From Mesorhizobium carmichaelinearum (GTDB taxonomy: Bacteria > Pseudomonadota > Alphaproteobacteria > Rhizobiales > Rhizobiaceae): a stretch of 64,000 nucleotides of DNA. A program made the translations under genes and the position numbers. The stretch spans positions 62,001-126,000 of the forward strand of contig NZ_FZQR01000011.1 in the NCBI RefSeq assembly GCF_900199455.1, given 5' to 3'. This document shows, in pieces, positions 53,630 through 62,593 of this stretch (its first letter is position 1; every line of letters starts with the position of its first letter). The notes under the pieces are model-generated. The model had not been told where the DNA came from and searched no databases. It was given only the letters and a program-made list of their open reading frames with translations.

Positions 53630-54223
53630 ATGAAGAGCGCGTTTGTCGGCATGGCATTGGCGGTTTTGCTGCCGGCAAGTATTGCGTTTGCCGGTCCCTG
53701 CGTCGATGCGAAGTCCGCGAAAAATGGGTTCATCCTGGCGCGGCCCGGGATCAAAAGCGAGTTTCGGCCCGTGGCCGGCGGGATGATTTCCGTCACCAAC
53801 ACCTACGAGTCGCAATCACCGCAAAAGCAGTTCCTGTTTGCCGGCCTGATCGAGGTTTTTCGCGACAGCGACACCGGCCGGCTGGCAATGATCCCGTTTT
53901 CCGATCTGCGAAAACTGTTTCCGCTGAAGACGGGAGCCAAGAGCACGATCGAGTTCGTCGAGCTGTCGCCAGACAAGCAGCCGAAGGCCACCAAGACGCT
54001 GACCCTGGTCGTCAAGGGCAAGGAGACGTTCAGCCTGGGCGACTGCAAATACAACGTGCTTGCCGTCAACGAGACCTTCAAGAACGGGGCCGGCGAGACG
54101 CTCGATGCATTCACAGCGCTTTATTCGCCTGACCTGCAGGCTGCCCTCGCCCGGCGCTACGATGAAGGCAGCAGCGCGCAATCGGTCAACGGCTACGAGA
54201 CGATCAAGCCGCTGGCCGAATAG
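53630..54223 (+). CDS. Secreted hypothetical protein
   Basis: A 197-residue protein with a clear Sec signal peptide (MKSAFVGMALAVLLPASIAF, cleaved after FAG) and a mature part with no recognised domain. Motifs are GFILARPGIKSEFRPV, TNTYESQSPQKQFLFAG, and LGDCKYNVLAVNETFKNG. Two cysteines in the mature part may form a disulfide. The start at 53630 is chosen by the signal peptide and GGGGAG upstream. Stands alone. Confidence 0.7.
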   Translation: MKSAFVGMALAVLLPASIAFAGPCVDAKSAKNGFILARPGIKSEFRPVAGGMISVTNTYESQSPQKQFLFAGLIEVFRDSDTGRLAMIPFSDLRKLFPLKTGAKSTIEFVELSPDKQPKATKTLTLVVKGKETFSLGDCKYNVLAVNETFKNGAGETLDAFTALYSPDLQAALARRYDEGSSAQSVNGYETIKPLAE

Positions 54224-54262
54224 AGGGTCTATGGTGCGCAGGAAGCCTTTGGACCGGTCTGA

Positions 54263-55384
54263 TCAAAAGCGGCTTGGACGGAAGTTCGCAAGCAGCGGAT
54301 GCTCAGTGCCGCTGGCGATCTCGCCGGCAAGCAATTCGCCGGCGATCAGGCCAAGCGTTGCGCCGCTGTGGCTGAAGGCAACGTAATATCCCTGGATATC
54401 CTTCAACTGGCCGAAGACCGGCTCGCCGTCTCCGGGGATCGGCTTGGGCCCGACACCGTAGCTCTGCAATTCCAACCTTGGATGACCCTCGAGAACATTC
54501 GAGGCTTCGTCGAGAAGCCCCTGAACGGTCGAAGCCTTTACGCCATAGGTGCCGTCCGAATTGACCACCACCTCTTCTTCCGACCAGGCGGAATCGAGCG
54601 CGAGCGCTCCGTCCGGCGTTGGCCGGATGGCGACCCGCGGCGTGTTGAGCACGGCCCGAAGGGGCAAGTCGACCGGCTTGGTCCTGACGAGCAGCGCGAT
54701 CGGCGTCCCATCGGCGATATACCGGCCGGAGTCCGCAACCATTCGTGGCACATCACCGCCGGTCGCCAGGAGTACAGCATCGGCAGCAAGGCTGATGCCG
54801 CTTGTCGTGGTGACGCCAGTGGCACGACCGTCGACGACCGTGACCGCGGCGCTTCCGGCATCGGTGACCAGTTGCCCGCCGCGCTCGACGAATTCCGCAA
54901 TCAATATCTCGATCAGCGACGGCAGGTCGACCCAGCCCTCGCCCGGATTGAAGATCGCGCCTTGAGGCGTGACAGCGCTTGCAGAGACACCTGGCGTGAC
55001 TGAGGCTATGGCGTCCGCAGACAGATGTTGCGCATCATAGCCGAGGGCTTTTTCATGAGCGAAGACATCGGCGATCTCGTTCGAGACATTGTCCGCATCC
55101 CATGTCAGGCCACCGTCGAAACGCAGCCAGGCGGCATCCGGATATCTCGCCGACAGCGTCCGGTAGCGGTCGATACCGATCATGCGCAGGCGATGATATT
55201 CAGCCGATCGCTTGCGCGCTGAATTGAGCCAGGCGAGCGAACGGCAGGAGGCTCCCTTGGCGAGCGGTCCATCATTGACCAGAACGGTTTGGATGCCGAG
55301 CCTTGCCAGATGGACGGCCGAGGAGACACCGAAAATGCCGCCCCCGACAACAACGACCTTTGAGACGGAATGTGCTGTAGCCAT
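54263..55384 (-). CDS. FAD-dependent amino-acid oxidase/dehydrogenase (DadA-like)
   Basis: A 373-residue DAO-family flavoenzyme: the FAD loop is VVVGGGIFGVSSAVHLARLG (residues about 10-29), and the C-terminus ends in QGYYVAFSHSGATLGLIAGELLAGEIA, the usual second FAD contact. It likely oxidises a D- or N-substituted amino acid. The start at 55384 follows GAATATCCC; a longer version has no function. It is downstream of the amino-acid importer genes and may metabolise what they import. Confidence 0.85.
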   Translation of the reverse strand: MATAHSVSKVVVVGGGIFGVSSAVHLARLGIQTVLVNDGPLAKGASCRSLAWLNSARKRSAEYHRLRMIGIDRYRTLSARYPDAAWLRFDGGLTWDADNVSNEIADVFAHEKALGYDAQHLSADAIASVTPGVSASAVTPQGAIFNPGEGWVDLPSLIEILIAEFVERGGQLVTDAGSAAVTVVDGRATGVTTTSGISLAADAVLLATGGDVPRMVADSGRYIADGTPIALLVRTKPVDLPLRAVLNTPRVAIRPTPDGALALDSAWSEEEVVVNSDGTYGVKASTVQGLLDEASNVLEGHPRLELQSYGVGPKPIPGDGEPVFGQLKDIQGYYVAFSHSGATLGLIAGELLAGEIASGTEHPLLANFRPSRF

Positions 55385-55442
55385 GGGATATTCTTTCACT
55401 GGTGGAGTTGGATTGGGCGGCCGTCTCGGGGCTCATGCGCGA

Positions 55443-56984
55443 TCAAAGCACTTCGGCAAGGAAGTGCTTCAGACGCGTGCTTTTCGGCGTGTCGAAGATT
55501 GCTGCAGGCGTGCCGACCTCGATGACGCGGCCTTCATCCATGAACACGACCTGATCGGCGACCTTGCGGGCAAAGCCCATTTCATGGGTGACCACGACCA
55601 TTGTCATGCCGCGCCGGCCGAGGTCCGCCATGAGGTTGAGAACGCCCTTCACCAGTTCGGGATCGAGAGCGCTCGTCACCTCGTCGAACAGGATAACCTC
55701 CGGATCCATCGCCAGTGCACGAGCGATCGCCACACGCTGCTGCTGGCCACCGGATAGGCTTCCGGGACGATGGTGTTTGCGGGCAGCCAGCCCGACGTCG
55801 GCAAGGCGCGCCTCGGCGATACGCTCGGCCTCCTGCACCGGGAGGTGTTTGACCTTGGTCAGCGACAGCATGACGTTTTCCAGGGCTGTGTGGTCGGGAA
55901 ACAGGTTGAACTGCTGGAACACCATGCCGACCCGCCGGCGCAGTTTTTCCGACTTCGTCGCCAGGATGCTCGCGCCATCGAGCAGCACGTCACCGCCCTT
56001 GGGCTCGACCAGGCGGTTGAGGCAGCGCAGCAGGGTCGACTTGCCCGACCCTGACGGGCCGATGACACAGGTGACCGTCCCCGGTTTGACCGTCAGGCTG
56101 ACACCCTTGAGGACATCGAGATTGCCATAGGCCATGTCGAGATCGGTGATGGTGAGACTGCCGCCCTTGAAGCGAGGAAGCGCGGAATTGCCCTCAAGAC
56201 TGGTCTGCGCAGGTGGATTGCTGATGGCGTTTTCCAGTTCATCGACCTCGGCGAGACCGCTGGTGACGAGACCGGCCTTTTGCTTTCCGACGCGCAGCGA
56301 GTTGTCGATGTGATTGACCACGTGGGTCAGCGGCACGGTGATGACGAGATAGAAAACACCGGCCAGAAGCAATGGAGAGAGGTTTCCGGTGACCACTGCC
56401 TGGTCCTGGCCGACACGGAAAATCTCGCGCTCCGACGCGAGCAGACCGAGGAAGTAGACAAGGCTCGAATCCTTGACGTTGCCGATGAACTGGTTGACCA
56501 GGGCCGGCAAGACGCGGCGGATGCCTTGCGGGATCACAATCAGGCGCATGCCTTGGCCATAGCTCATGCTAAGCGCCCTGCAGGCCTCCATCTGCCCGCG
56601 CTCGACGCTTTGGATGCCCGAGCGGAAGATTTCGCCGATGTAGGCGCCGGCGATCAGGCTGAGGGCGAGAATGCCGAGCGGATAGGGCGAAGGGCCAAAG
56701 ATTTCACGGCCGATGCGGGCAAAGCCCTGGCCGATCAGCAGAATCGTGACGATCGCCGGAAGGCCACGGAAAATATCGGTATAGACCCTGGCGGGAATGC
56801 GCAGCCAACGCGATTGCGAGATGCCCATGACCGCCAGGATCATGCCGAGAATGACACCCAGTACCGTGGACGCGGCCGCGAGGATCAAGGTGTTCTTCAA
56901 TCCGATGGTGATCATGCTGGGCAGCACGTCCGCCATGGCCTGCCAGTCGAGGAAACTGCGCCGCAGGTTTTCAAGCCAGTCCAT
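55443..56984 (-). CDS. Amino-acid ABC transporter permease-ATPase fusion
   Basis: A 513-residue fusion. Residues about 20-235 form a HisM-type permease (LGVILGMILAVMGISQ, ALSLIAGAYIGEIFRSGIQSVERGQMEACRAL); residues about 265-513 form a GlnQ-type ATPase with Walker A GPSGSGKSTLLR (near 307), LSGGQQQRVAIARAL and VILFDEVTSALD. Most such importers keep these as separate genes. The start at 56984 opens the MDWLENLRRSF reading. Works with the binding protein upstream. Confidence 0.9.
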   Translation of the reverse strand: MDWLENLRRSFLDWQAMADVLPSMITIGLKNTLILAAASTVLGVILGMILAVMGISQSRWLRIPARVYTDIFRGLPAIVTILLIGQGFARIGREIFGPSPYPLGILALSLIAGAYIGEIFRSGIQSVERGQMEACRALSMSYGQGMRLIVIPQGIRRVLPALVNQFIGNVKDSSLVYFLGLLASEREIFRVGQDQAVVTGNLSPLLLAGVFYLVITVPLTHVVNHIDNSLRVGKQKAGLVTSGLAEVDELENAISNPPAQTSLEGNSALPRFKGGSLTITDLDMAYGNLDVLKGVSLTVKPGTVTCVIGPSGSGKSTLLRCLNRLVEPKGGDVLLDGASILATKSEKLRRRVGMVFQQFNLFPDHTALENVMLSLTKVKHLPVQEAERIAEARLADVGLAARKHHRPGSLSGGQQQRVAIARALAMDPEVILFDEVTSALDPELVKGVLNLMADLGRRGMTMVVVTHEMGFARKVADQVVFMDEGRVIEVGTPAAIFDTPKSTRLKHFLAEVL

Positions 56985-57080
56985 TCGCCCGCCTTTCGGG
57001 TGCGCTGTCCGCATCGTCCGCCATCAAGCACGGCAGCGTAAGGTCCGGCCGCCGGCGCGAAAGCCGGCGGCCGGATGCGG

Positions 57081-57923
57081 TTACTTCTTGGGGAGATACT
57101 GGTCGGGCATCGGCGAACCGGGGAACCACTTCTCGTAGAGCGTCTTCCAGGTTCCGTCCTGCATGGCTGCGTGAAGGGCGGTGTTCAAGGCACCACGGAA
57201 CTTGTCGTTGCCCTTGCGCACCACGAAGCCGGCCGGCGCGTCAAAGGAAGGAATATTGACCGCGATCTTCAGGTTCGGATAGCGAACGCCATAGTCCTTG
57301 GCGGCCTCGTAATCGAGGAAATGCGCGTCGACGGTTCCGTTGTTGAGCGCTGAAACGGCGGAATTGTTGTCGGGGAATTTGACGAGATCGGTTCCGACAA
57401 AGTTCTTCGCCGCGTAGATTTCCTGGAGCGTGCCCTGCACGACGCCGAGGCGCTTGCCCTTGAGCCCCTCCGCCGACGTGATCGCCTTGTCCGAGGTAAG
57501 CACGGAGAGATAGCCCGCAAGATACCCGTCGGAAAAGTCGACGGTCTTCTTGCGCGCTTCCGTCGTGCCGATTGCCGCGACCGCGACATCGAAGCGTTCG
57601 TTCGCAACCGAAGGCATCAGCGCCGAGAATTCCTGGCCGGTGAAGATCACCTGGTCCGGCTTGAAACCAAGGCGGCTCGCGACGTTGCGGAACAATTCGA
57701 TGTCGAAGCCGGTGAACGTGCCATCCGCCTGGGTGAAAGCGTAGGGTTTGGCATCGCCCATGGTACCAACGCTGATGACTTTCGCATCAATAAGACCATA
57801 GGGATTGTCATCCGCGGCGGCTGCTCCCGAAACCAACCCGGCGCCAATGCACACGGCCATAAGAGCCATCGCGCCGGTCCTGACCGGTGACATCAACGAC
57901 TTGAGAATTCCTGTCCTGCTCAT
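57081..57923 (-). CDS. Amino-acid ABC transporter substrate-binding protein
   Basis: A 280-residue polar-amino-acid binding protein of the SBP-bac-3 family. A signal peptide ends near AAA-DDNPYG; the mature part reads YAFTQADGTFTGFDIELFRNVASRLG, FSALMPSVANERFDVAVAAIGTTEARKKTVDFSDGYL and DFLDYEAAKDYGVRYP-like text (LDYEAAKDYGVRYP). The start at 57923 gives the usual signal. The gene diverges from a LacI-type gene across palindromic operators. Confidence 0.9.
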   Translation of the reverse strand: MSRTGILKSLMSPVRTGAMALMAVCIGAGLVSGAAAADDNPYGLIDAKVISVGTMGDAKPYAFTQADGTFTGFDIELFRNVASRLGFKPDQVIFTGQEFSALMPSVANERFDVAVAAIGTTEARKKTVDFSDGYLAGYLSVLTSDKAITSAEGLKGKRLGVVQGTLQEIYAAKNFVGTDLVKFPDNNSAVSALNNGTVDAHFLDYEAAKDYGVRYPNLKIAVNIPSFDAPAGFVVRKGNDKFRGALNTALHAAMQDGTWKTLYEKWFPGSPMPDQYLPKK

Positions 57924-58053
57924 GTCTTCTCTCCACTCTGAAGGTCTGTTCTTGTTGATATTTACGTCGAGCCCGCAATCTCGCATTTGACGCGCCCGCG
58001 ACTGCGGTATGCGCGGCACGTCTCCTCACGCCTCTCGGCTCATAATTTTCTTA

Positions 58054-58088
58054 AAGAGACCGGTCTCTTATTGATTGAGACCGGTCTC
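58054..58088. promoter_or_regulatory. Pair of phased palindromic operators for the LacI regulator
   Basis: AAGAGACCGGTCTCTT (58054-58069) and GAGACCGGTCTC (58077-58088) are perfect palindromes sharing the core AGACCGGTCT. Their centres are 21 bases apart, two helical turns, so two dimers could bind the same face. They lie between the importer operon and the LacI gene, as expected for control of both. Confidence 0.82.
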
Positions 58089-58148
58089 TTTGATAATCGT
58101 TATCGCCAGATTGACCTTCCGTCAACAACTCTTGTAGTCGTTCATCCG

Positions 58149-59237
58149 ATGAAAAGAACCGCGCCCAAGACCCCGTCGATAACGGTCAGCGACGTCGCAC
58201 GCGCGGCAAACGTATCGAAAGCGACAGCCGCGCGCGTGCTGGGCGGATACGGCGTCGTCAGTGACACGATCCGCGCTGATGTCATGGCCGCGGCCAAGGC
58301 ACTGGACTACCGTCCGAACGAGCTGGCTCGCAGCATGACGACCGGTCGGTCCGGCATCATCGGGGTGGTTGTCGGCGACATCGAGAACCCGTTCTTCAGC
58401 CTCGCTGTGCGTGGCATCAGCGACGCCGCAAGGGCAGCCGGGTTCAACGTCATTCTGGCCAATTCCGGCGAGCGGATCGAGGCTGAAAAGGCAGCCGTGC
58501 GGCTATTGATCGGCAAGCGCGTCGACGGGCTGATCGTCACGCCATCGGAATCGCGTGACATCTCACATCTGCGCGACATCCATCGTTCTGGCCGGCCGCT
58601 TGCCCTGCTCGACAGGGCGCTGCCCGATCTGGATGTCGATACGGTCACGGTCGACGATCGCGGCATCGCCATGCGCGCGACCCGCATTCTTGTGGATGCC
58701 GGACACCGCAACATCGCCTATGTGACCGCGGTCGACGCCGAAGGGCATGAGTACCGCGATCTCACGCAAATCTACACCTCGTCGGTTCGCGAGCGCATCG
58801 ACGGCTTCCTCACCGTGTGCCGGGATGCCGGCATTGATCGGCCGGAGCGTTATGTCCGGCTTGGTGCAACAAGCCCCGCCGAAACGCGCAGGGTCGCCGA
58901 CGAGATGCTGTCCGGACCAGATCGGCCGACGGCGATCCTTGCCTCCGACAGCGTGATAGCTTTGGAGATATTCCGGGTGATCCGCCAACGCGGCTTGCGG
59001 GTTCCCGAGGATATTTCGCTGATCACCTTCCACGATGCGGACTGGACGAGCGTGACAACCCCGCCCATTACCGTCATCGACCAGCCCGTCTACGCGCTTG
59101 GCAAGAGTGTCGCGGAATTGCTCATCCGGCGATTGAAGGGAGATCAGCGCCCGGCGGAAAGGCTCATTCTGCCCACATCGATCTTCGAGCGCGGCTCCGT
59201 TGGCCCGCCCTCGAACGCCATCGCCAGGCACGCATAG
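58149..59237 (+). CDS. LacI-family regulator of the amino-acid importer
   Basis: A 362-residue LacI-type repressor: the HTH is ITVSDVARAANVSKATAARVLGGYGVVSDTIR, followed by the hinge RPNELARSMTTGRSG and the sensor domain (GVVVGDIENPFFSLAVRGISDAARAAG, VDGLIVTPSES, ILASDSVIALEIFRVI). LacI regulators usually control sugar systems; here it faces an amino-acid-type importer. The start at 58149 gives the normal N-terminus. Confidence 0.92.
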   Translation: MKRTAPKTPSITVSDVARAANVSKATAARVLGGYGVVSDTIRADVMAAAKALDYRPNELARSMTTGRSGIIGVVVGDIENPFFSLAVRGISDAARAAGFNVILANSGERIEAEKAAVRLLIGKRVDGLIVTPSESRDISHLRDIHRSGRPLALLDRALPDLDVDTVTVDDRGIAMRATRILVDAGHRNIAYVTAVDAEGHEYRDLTQIYTSSVRERIDGFLTVCRDAGIDRPERYVRLGATSPAETRRVADEMLSGPDRPTAILASDSVIALEIFRVIRQRGLRVPEDISLITFHDADWTSVTTPPITVIDQPVYALGKSVAELLIRRLKGDQRPAERLILPTSIFERGSVGPPSNAIARHA

Positions 59238-59249
59238 CGCGGCTGCGGT

Positions 59250-59870
59250 TCAGGCTTCGCCGAGAGCCGCCAGACAGTCCCGCAGCACGGTGGCGTCCTG
59301 TGCTGTCTTGGCCATCGACATGGCGCCGGAATAGGTAGCGACGGCAAGTGCCGCGAAACGCTCGGGATCGGTGCCTTGCTCCCTGCCCTCCTGCTGGTCG
59401 GCCCTGACCTTGCCGGCGATCGCCTGGCGCCAGGCTGAAAAGATGCCGGCAAGGGCGGCGCGCAGATCGGGATCGGCGAGCGACAGTTCATGCGCCAGAT
59501 TGTTGAGCGGGCAGCCGCGCACGAAACCCTGCTGATCCAGTTCCGCCGCCACGGCCTCGAACACGGCCCGCACCCCCTCGCGCGCCGAAGCCGCTGCCAC
59601 AACCGGCGCGATCCATGTCGCCTCGACCGCCGCCGCCACGCGCTCGTCGATCACCGCCAGCGCCAGCGCCTTCTTGGTCGGGAAATGATGATGCAGCGCG
59701 CCGCCGCTGACCCCGGCCGCAGCCATCAGGTCGCCGAGACTGGACGCGTGATAGCCGCGCGCCTGGAACGCAACCTCGGCGACATCGAGCACTTTCCGGC
59801 GCATGCCCTCGGGGTCGTTGACGCGTTTTCCTGGCCGTGGGCCTGATCGAAGGATCATCTCTGCTGACAT
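59250..59870 (-). CDS. TetR/AcrR-family transcriptional regulator
   Basis: A 206-residue repressor with HTH KVLDVAEVAFQARGYHASSLGDLMAAAGVSGGALHHHFPTKKALAL. Diverges from a NIPSNAP gene, with a palindrome between them. The start at 59870 (MSAEMILRSG) fits; a longer version would run through the operator. Confidence 0.9.
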   Translation of the reverse strand: MSAEMILRSGPRPGKRVNDPEGMRRKVLDVAEVAFQARGYHASSLGDLMAAAGVSGGALHHHFPTKKALALAVIDERVAAAVEATWIAPVVAAASAREGVRAVFEAVAAELDQQGFVRGCPLNNLAHELSLADPDLRAALAGIFSAWRQAIAGKVRADQQEGREQGTDPERFAALAVATYSGAMSMAKTAQDATVLRDCLAALGEA

Positions 59871-59909
59871 TGCCCGACAATAGCATGTTGACAAAACAGG
59901 ACAACCGGT

Positions 59910-59923
59910 CTGTTTATAAACAG
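59910..59923. promoter_or_regulatory. TetR operator between tetR and NIPSNAP genes
   Basis: CTGTTTATAAACAG is a perfect 14-base palindrome 30 bases before the NIPSNAP start. Extra half-sites (AAACAGG at 59893-59900, CCTGTTT at 59933-59939) flank it. Confidence 0.7.
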
Positions 59924-59953
59924 GATGATCACCCTGTTTCTGGAGACCCGCTG

Positions 59954-60736
59954 ATGAACCTCCCCCTGAACGTTGCACCGGAAGCTGCCGCGCTCGCCTC
60001 ACCTGTCGTCGAATTGCGGCAGTACACGCTGAAGACCGGCAAACGCGACACACTCATCGACGTCTTCGACGGTAAGTTGATCGAAGGCCAGGAAGAAGCT
60101 GGGATGACCATCATCGGCCAATTCCGCGATCTCGACCGTCCGGAGATGTTCATCTGGCTGCGCGGCTTCGGCGGCATGGACGCCCGCAAGCAGGCGCTAA
60201 CCGCCTTCTACGACGGCCCGGTCTGGGCGGCGCATCGCGATGCGGCCAATGCGACAATGATCGATTCCGACGACGTGTTGCTGCTGAAGCCAGCCTGGCC
60301 GGGTGCCGGCTTCGACCTCTCGGGCACGCAGCGCGTCGCCGTGGCCACTGGCGAAAAGCCAATTCCAAACAAGCCGCTGGTTGGCATTGTTGTCATCCAG
60401 ATTCATCATCTCAGGCCCGGAGCGGAGACCGGCTTCGCCAGTCGCTTCGCGGCCGAGGCGGCACCTATGATGAAGGCGCCCGGCGTCCATCTCCTCGCTG
60501 CCTTTATCACGGAGCATGCCGAAAACAGCTTTCCGCGCCTGCCGGTGCGGGCCAGCGAAAACGTCTTCCTTTCCGTCACCCGGTTCGACAGCGCCGAGGC
60601 GCATGCCCGCCACGAAGCCGCCCTCGCCGCCGCGCCGGCATGGCAGGCCTATTGGCAGGCCGCCCAGCCTGATCTGACCAAACCGACCGAGACTTTGCGG
60701 CTGTCGTCCACGTCACGATCCTTGGTCGGGCGCTAG
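59954..60736 (+). CDS. NIPSNAP-family protein
   Basis: A 260-residue protein with two dimeric alpha-beta barrel (NIPSNAP) units: VVELRQYTLKTGKRDTLIDVF and GMTIIGQFRDLDRPEMFIWLRGF in the first, VVIQIHHLRPGAETGFASRF in the second. The biochemical role of bacterial NIPSNAPs is unclear. Its stop overlaps the stop of the convergent hydrolase within CTAG. Control by the divergent TetR gene is suggested by the operator. Confidence 0.87.
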   Translation: MNLPLNVAPEAAALASPVVELRQYTLKTGKRDTLIDVFDGKLIEGQEEAGMTIIGQFRDLDRPEMFIWLRGFGGMDARKQALTAFYDGPVWAAHRDAANATMIDSDDVLLLKPAWPGAGFDLSGTQRVAVATGEKPIPNKPLVGIVVIQIHHLRPGAETGFASRFAAEAAPMMKAPGVHLLAAFITEHAENSFPRLPVRASENVFLSVTRFDSAEAHARHEAALAAAPAWQAYWQAAQPDLTKPTETLRLSSTSRSLVGR

Positions 60737-61569
60737 GCGACGAACGCCTCGGCGATGGCCCGCGCGACAAAGGCCGGGTCCTCCCAATGCGGGTTGTGGC
60801 CGCACGCTTCGGCGCGCACGAGGCGTGCCTCCGAAAGGCAACGCGACAGCGCCTGCTGATGCACCTCGCCGAACAGCGGGTCGCACGCGCCGGCGATGAT
60901 CAGCGTTCGGGTCCGCACAGCTTGCGCCGCACCGGTCAGGTCAGCCCGGCAAATCTCTTCCAGAATGGCGCGCCAGCGCGCCGCGGGCATGGCCGAGGCG
61001 TCCTTCGCCAGGCCGGCGAGAAACGGCTGGGGCACACCGGGCCTGCAGGCATGCCACCACGCATAGAACGGGTCGGCCGGTAATATCGGGTCGCGCAGAG
61101 CCTGGACACCCGCGACAAGCGGGTGATCGTGCGCGAAATCGGGCTTCAACGTGCCGGCCATGACCACCAGTCCGCCGATGAGTTCGCCGTGCGGAGCAGC
61201 CAAGGCGACGGCGACCATTGCGCCAAGCGAATGGCCGACGACAACAGGGCGCTCGAGCCGCAGATGCTGGATCAGGCCGGCAATATCGTCGGCAAAGTCG
61301 GCAATGCCGAAACCCCTGCCCGCTTGTGACGCGCCGTGGCCGCGCAGGTCGGGCATGATCAGCCGGCGGCCGGCCAGATGCGGCGCCAGGAGCGAAAAAC
61401 TGCGGCTGGTATCGGTGAAGCCATGCACCAGAACCAGCGCCGGCTCGGCGCCCGAAATCTCGACATAGGCGATCTCGAGGCCGCCGGAATTGATGGATTG
61501 TTTGCGGCCGGCCCAGGCGTCTTGCTCCGCCCAGGCATCCGGGGCCGCTTCCAGCGCGACCGACGTCAC
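60733..61569 (-). CDS. Alpha/beta hydrolase
   Basis: A 278-residue alpha/beta hydrolase: the oxyanion HGFTD segment (VLVHGFTDTSRSFSLLAPHL), RRLIMPDLRGHGAS, the nucleophile elbow GHSLGAMVAVAL and the late His in CGHNPHWEDP. Substrate is unknown. The GTG start at 61569 overlaps the choX stop by four bases (GTGA), so translation is coupled to choX. Confidence 0.9.
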   Translation of the reverse strand: MTSVALEAAPDAWAEQDAWAGRKQSINSGGLEIAYVEISGAEPALVLVHGFTDTSRSFSLLAPHLAGRRLIMPDLRGHGASQAGRGFGIADFADDIAGLIQHLRLERPVVVGHSLGAMVAVALAAPHGELIGGLVVMAGTLKPDFAHDHPLVAGVQALRDPILPADPFYAWWHACRPGVPQPFLAGLAKDASAMPAARWRAILEEICRADLTGAAQAVRTRTLIIAGACDPLFGEVHQQALSRCLSEARLVRAEACGHNPHWEDPAFVARAIAEAFVA

Positions 61570-62528
61570 AGGCCGAGCTTCTCCTTGACCGCGGCAAGGC
61601 CGGGCTTGCCGTCGAAGGTGGTGACGCCGGCGAGCCAGGTGTCGAGGCGGTTCTTGTTCAGCGTGATCGCCTTCAGCGCCCCGTCCTCCGGCTTCATGCC
61701 GTCATTGATGAGATAGCCCATGCCGACATTCTCGAAATCGATGTCGAAGGCGAGATTTTTGAGGAATTGCGCGACATTCGGACATTGCTGCAGATAGCCC
61801 TTGCGCACCTGCGTCGTCACCGTCGCGGCGCCGAAATTCGGGCCGAAGAACTTGTCGCCGCCGGTCAGGTACTTGAAGTCGTACATGGTGTTCATCGGAT
61901 GCGGGGCCCAGCCCTGGAAGACGATGAACTGCTTCTCCTTGATCTCGTAGCCGACTTCGGAAAGCATGCCGGCTTCACTCGACTCAACCACTTGCCAGCC
62001 GTCGAGACCGAGCGACGGGTCGGCGATAGCGTCCATCATCAGCTGGTTCGAACCGGGCTCGATCCCGTACATTTTCTTGCTGAACTTGTCGGCGAATTTG
62101 TGCAGGTCGGCAAAATCCTTGACGCCGGCATCCCAGACATAGGTCGGCACGGCGAAGGTGTATTTGGCGCCTTCGAGATTGACGCGCACATTCTCGACCG
62201 AGCCATCCTTCTTGTAGGGCTCGTAATAGGTGACCATGGCCGGATCCCAATAGCCGAGGAACAGGTCCAGATCGTTGTTCTTCATGCCTTCGTAGATGAC
62301 GTTGATGCCCAGCACCGAGCTTTGCGGCTGATAGCCGAGCGCGCCGAGCAAGACATTGGCGACGCCGGTGGTGAAGGCAAGATCGTTCCAGCCCGGCTCG
62401 GCCATGCGGACCGCCCTGCACTGCTCGGCGTCGGCCTCGGCCGCCTGGGCCGCATGGGCGCCCAGCATCAGGGCTGCAAGACAGACGCCATTTGCAAGCA
62501 TGCGGACCATTTCGATTCTCCTCGTCAT
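61566..62528 (-). CDS. choX: Choline ABC transporter substrate-binding protein ChoX
   Basis: A 320-residue periplasmic choline-binding protein. A signal peptide ends at AAQA-AEAD; the ChoX/ProX type is supported by RMAEPGWNDLAFTTGVANVLLGALGY, LDLFLGYWDPAM and GWAPHPMNTMYDF, with aromatic residues for the trimethylammonium cage. The start has GGAG upstream. The partner genes choW and choV are not next to it; an alpha/beta hydrolase follows instead. Confidence 0.92.
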   Translation of the reverse strand: MTRRIEMVRMLANGVCLAALMLGAHAAQAAEADAEQCRAVRMAEPGWNDLAFTTGVANVLLGALGYQPQSSVLGINVIYEGMKNNDLDLFLGYWDPAMVTYYEPYKKDGSVENVRVNLEGAKYTFAVPTYVWDAGVKDFADLHKFADKFSKKMYGIEPGSNQLMMDAIADPSLGLDGWQVVESSEAGMLSEVGYEIKEKQFIVFQGWAPHPMNTMYDFKYLTGGDKFFGPNFGAATVTTQVRKGYLQQCPNVAQFLKNLAFDIDFENVGMGYLINDGMKPEDGALKAITLNKNRLDTWLAGVTTFDGKPGLAAVKEKLGL

Positions 62529-62532
62529 CGCT

Positions 62533-62574
62533 CAATTGACCATCTGGTCTTTTTATTGTCCCACTGGTCAATTG
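62533..62574. promoter_or_regulatory. BetI-type operator between choX and betI
   Basis: CAATTGACCA (62533-62542) and TGGTCAATTG (62565-62574) form a perfect 10-base inverted repeat with a 22-base spacer, containing further TGGTC half-sites. This fits control of choX and betI by BetI. Confidence 0.7.
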
Positions 62575-62593
62575 TTGATCTAGGCGGACGAAA

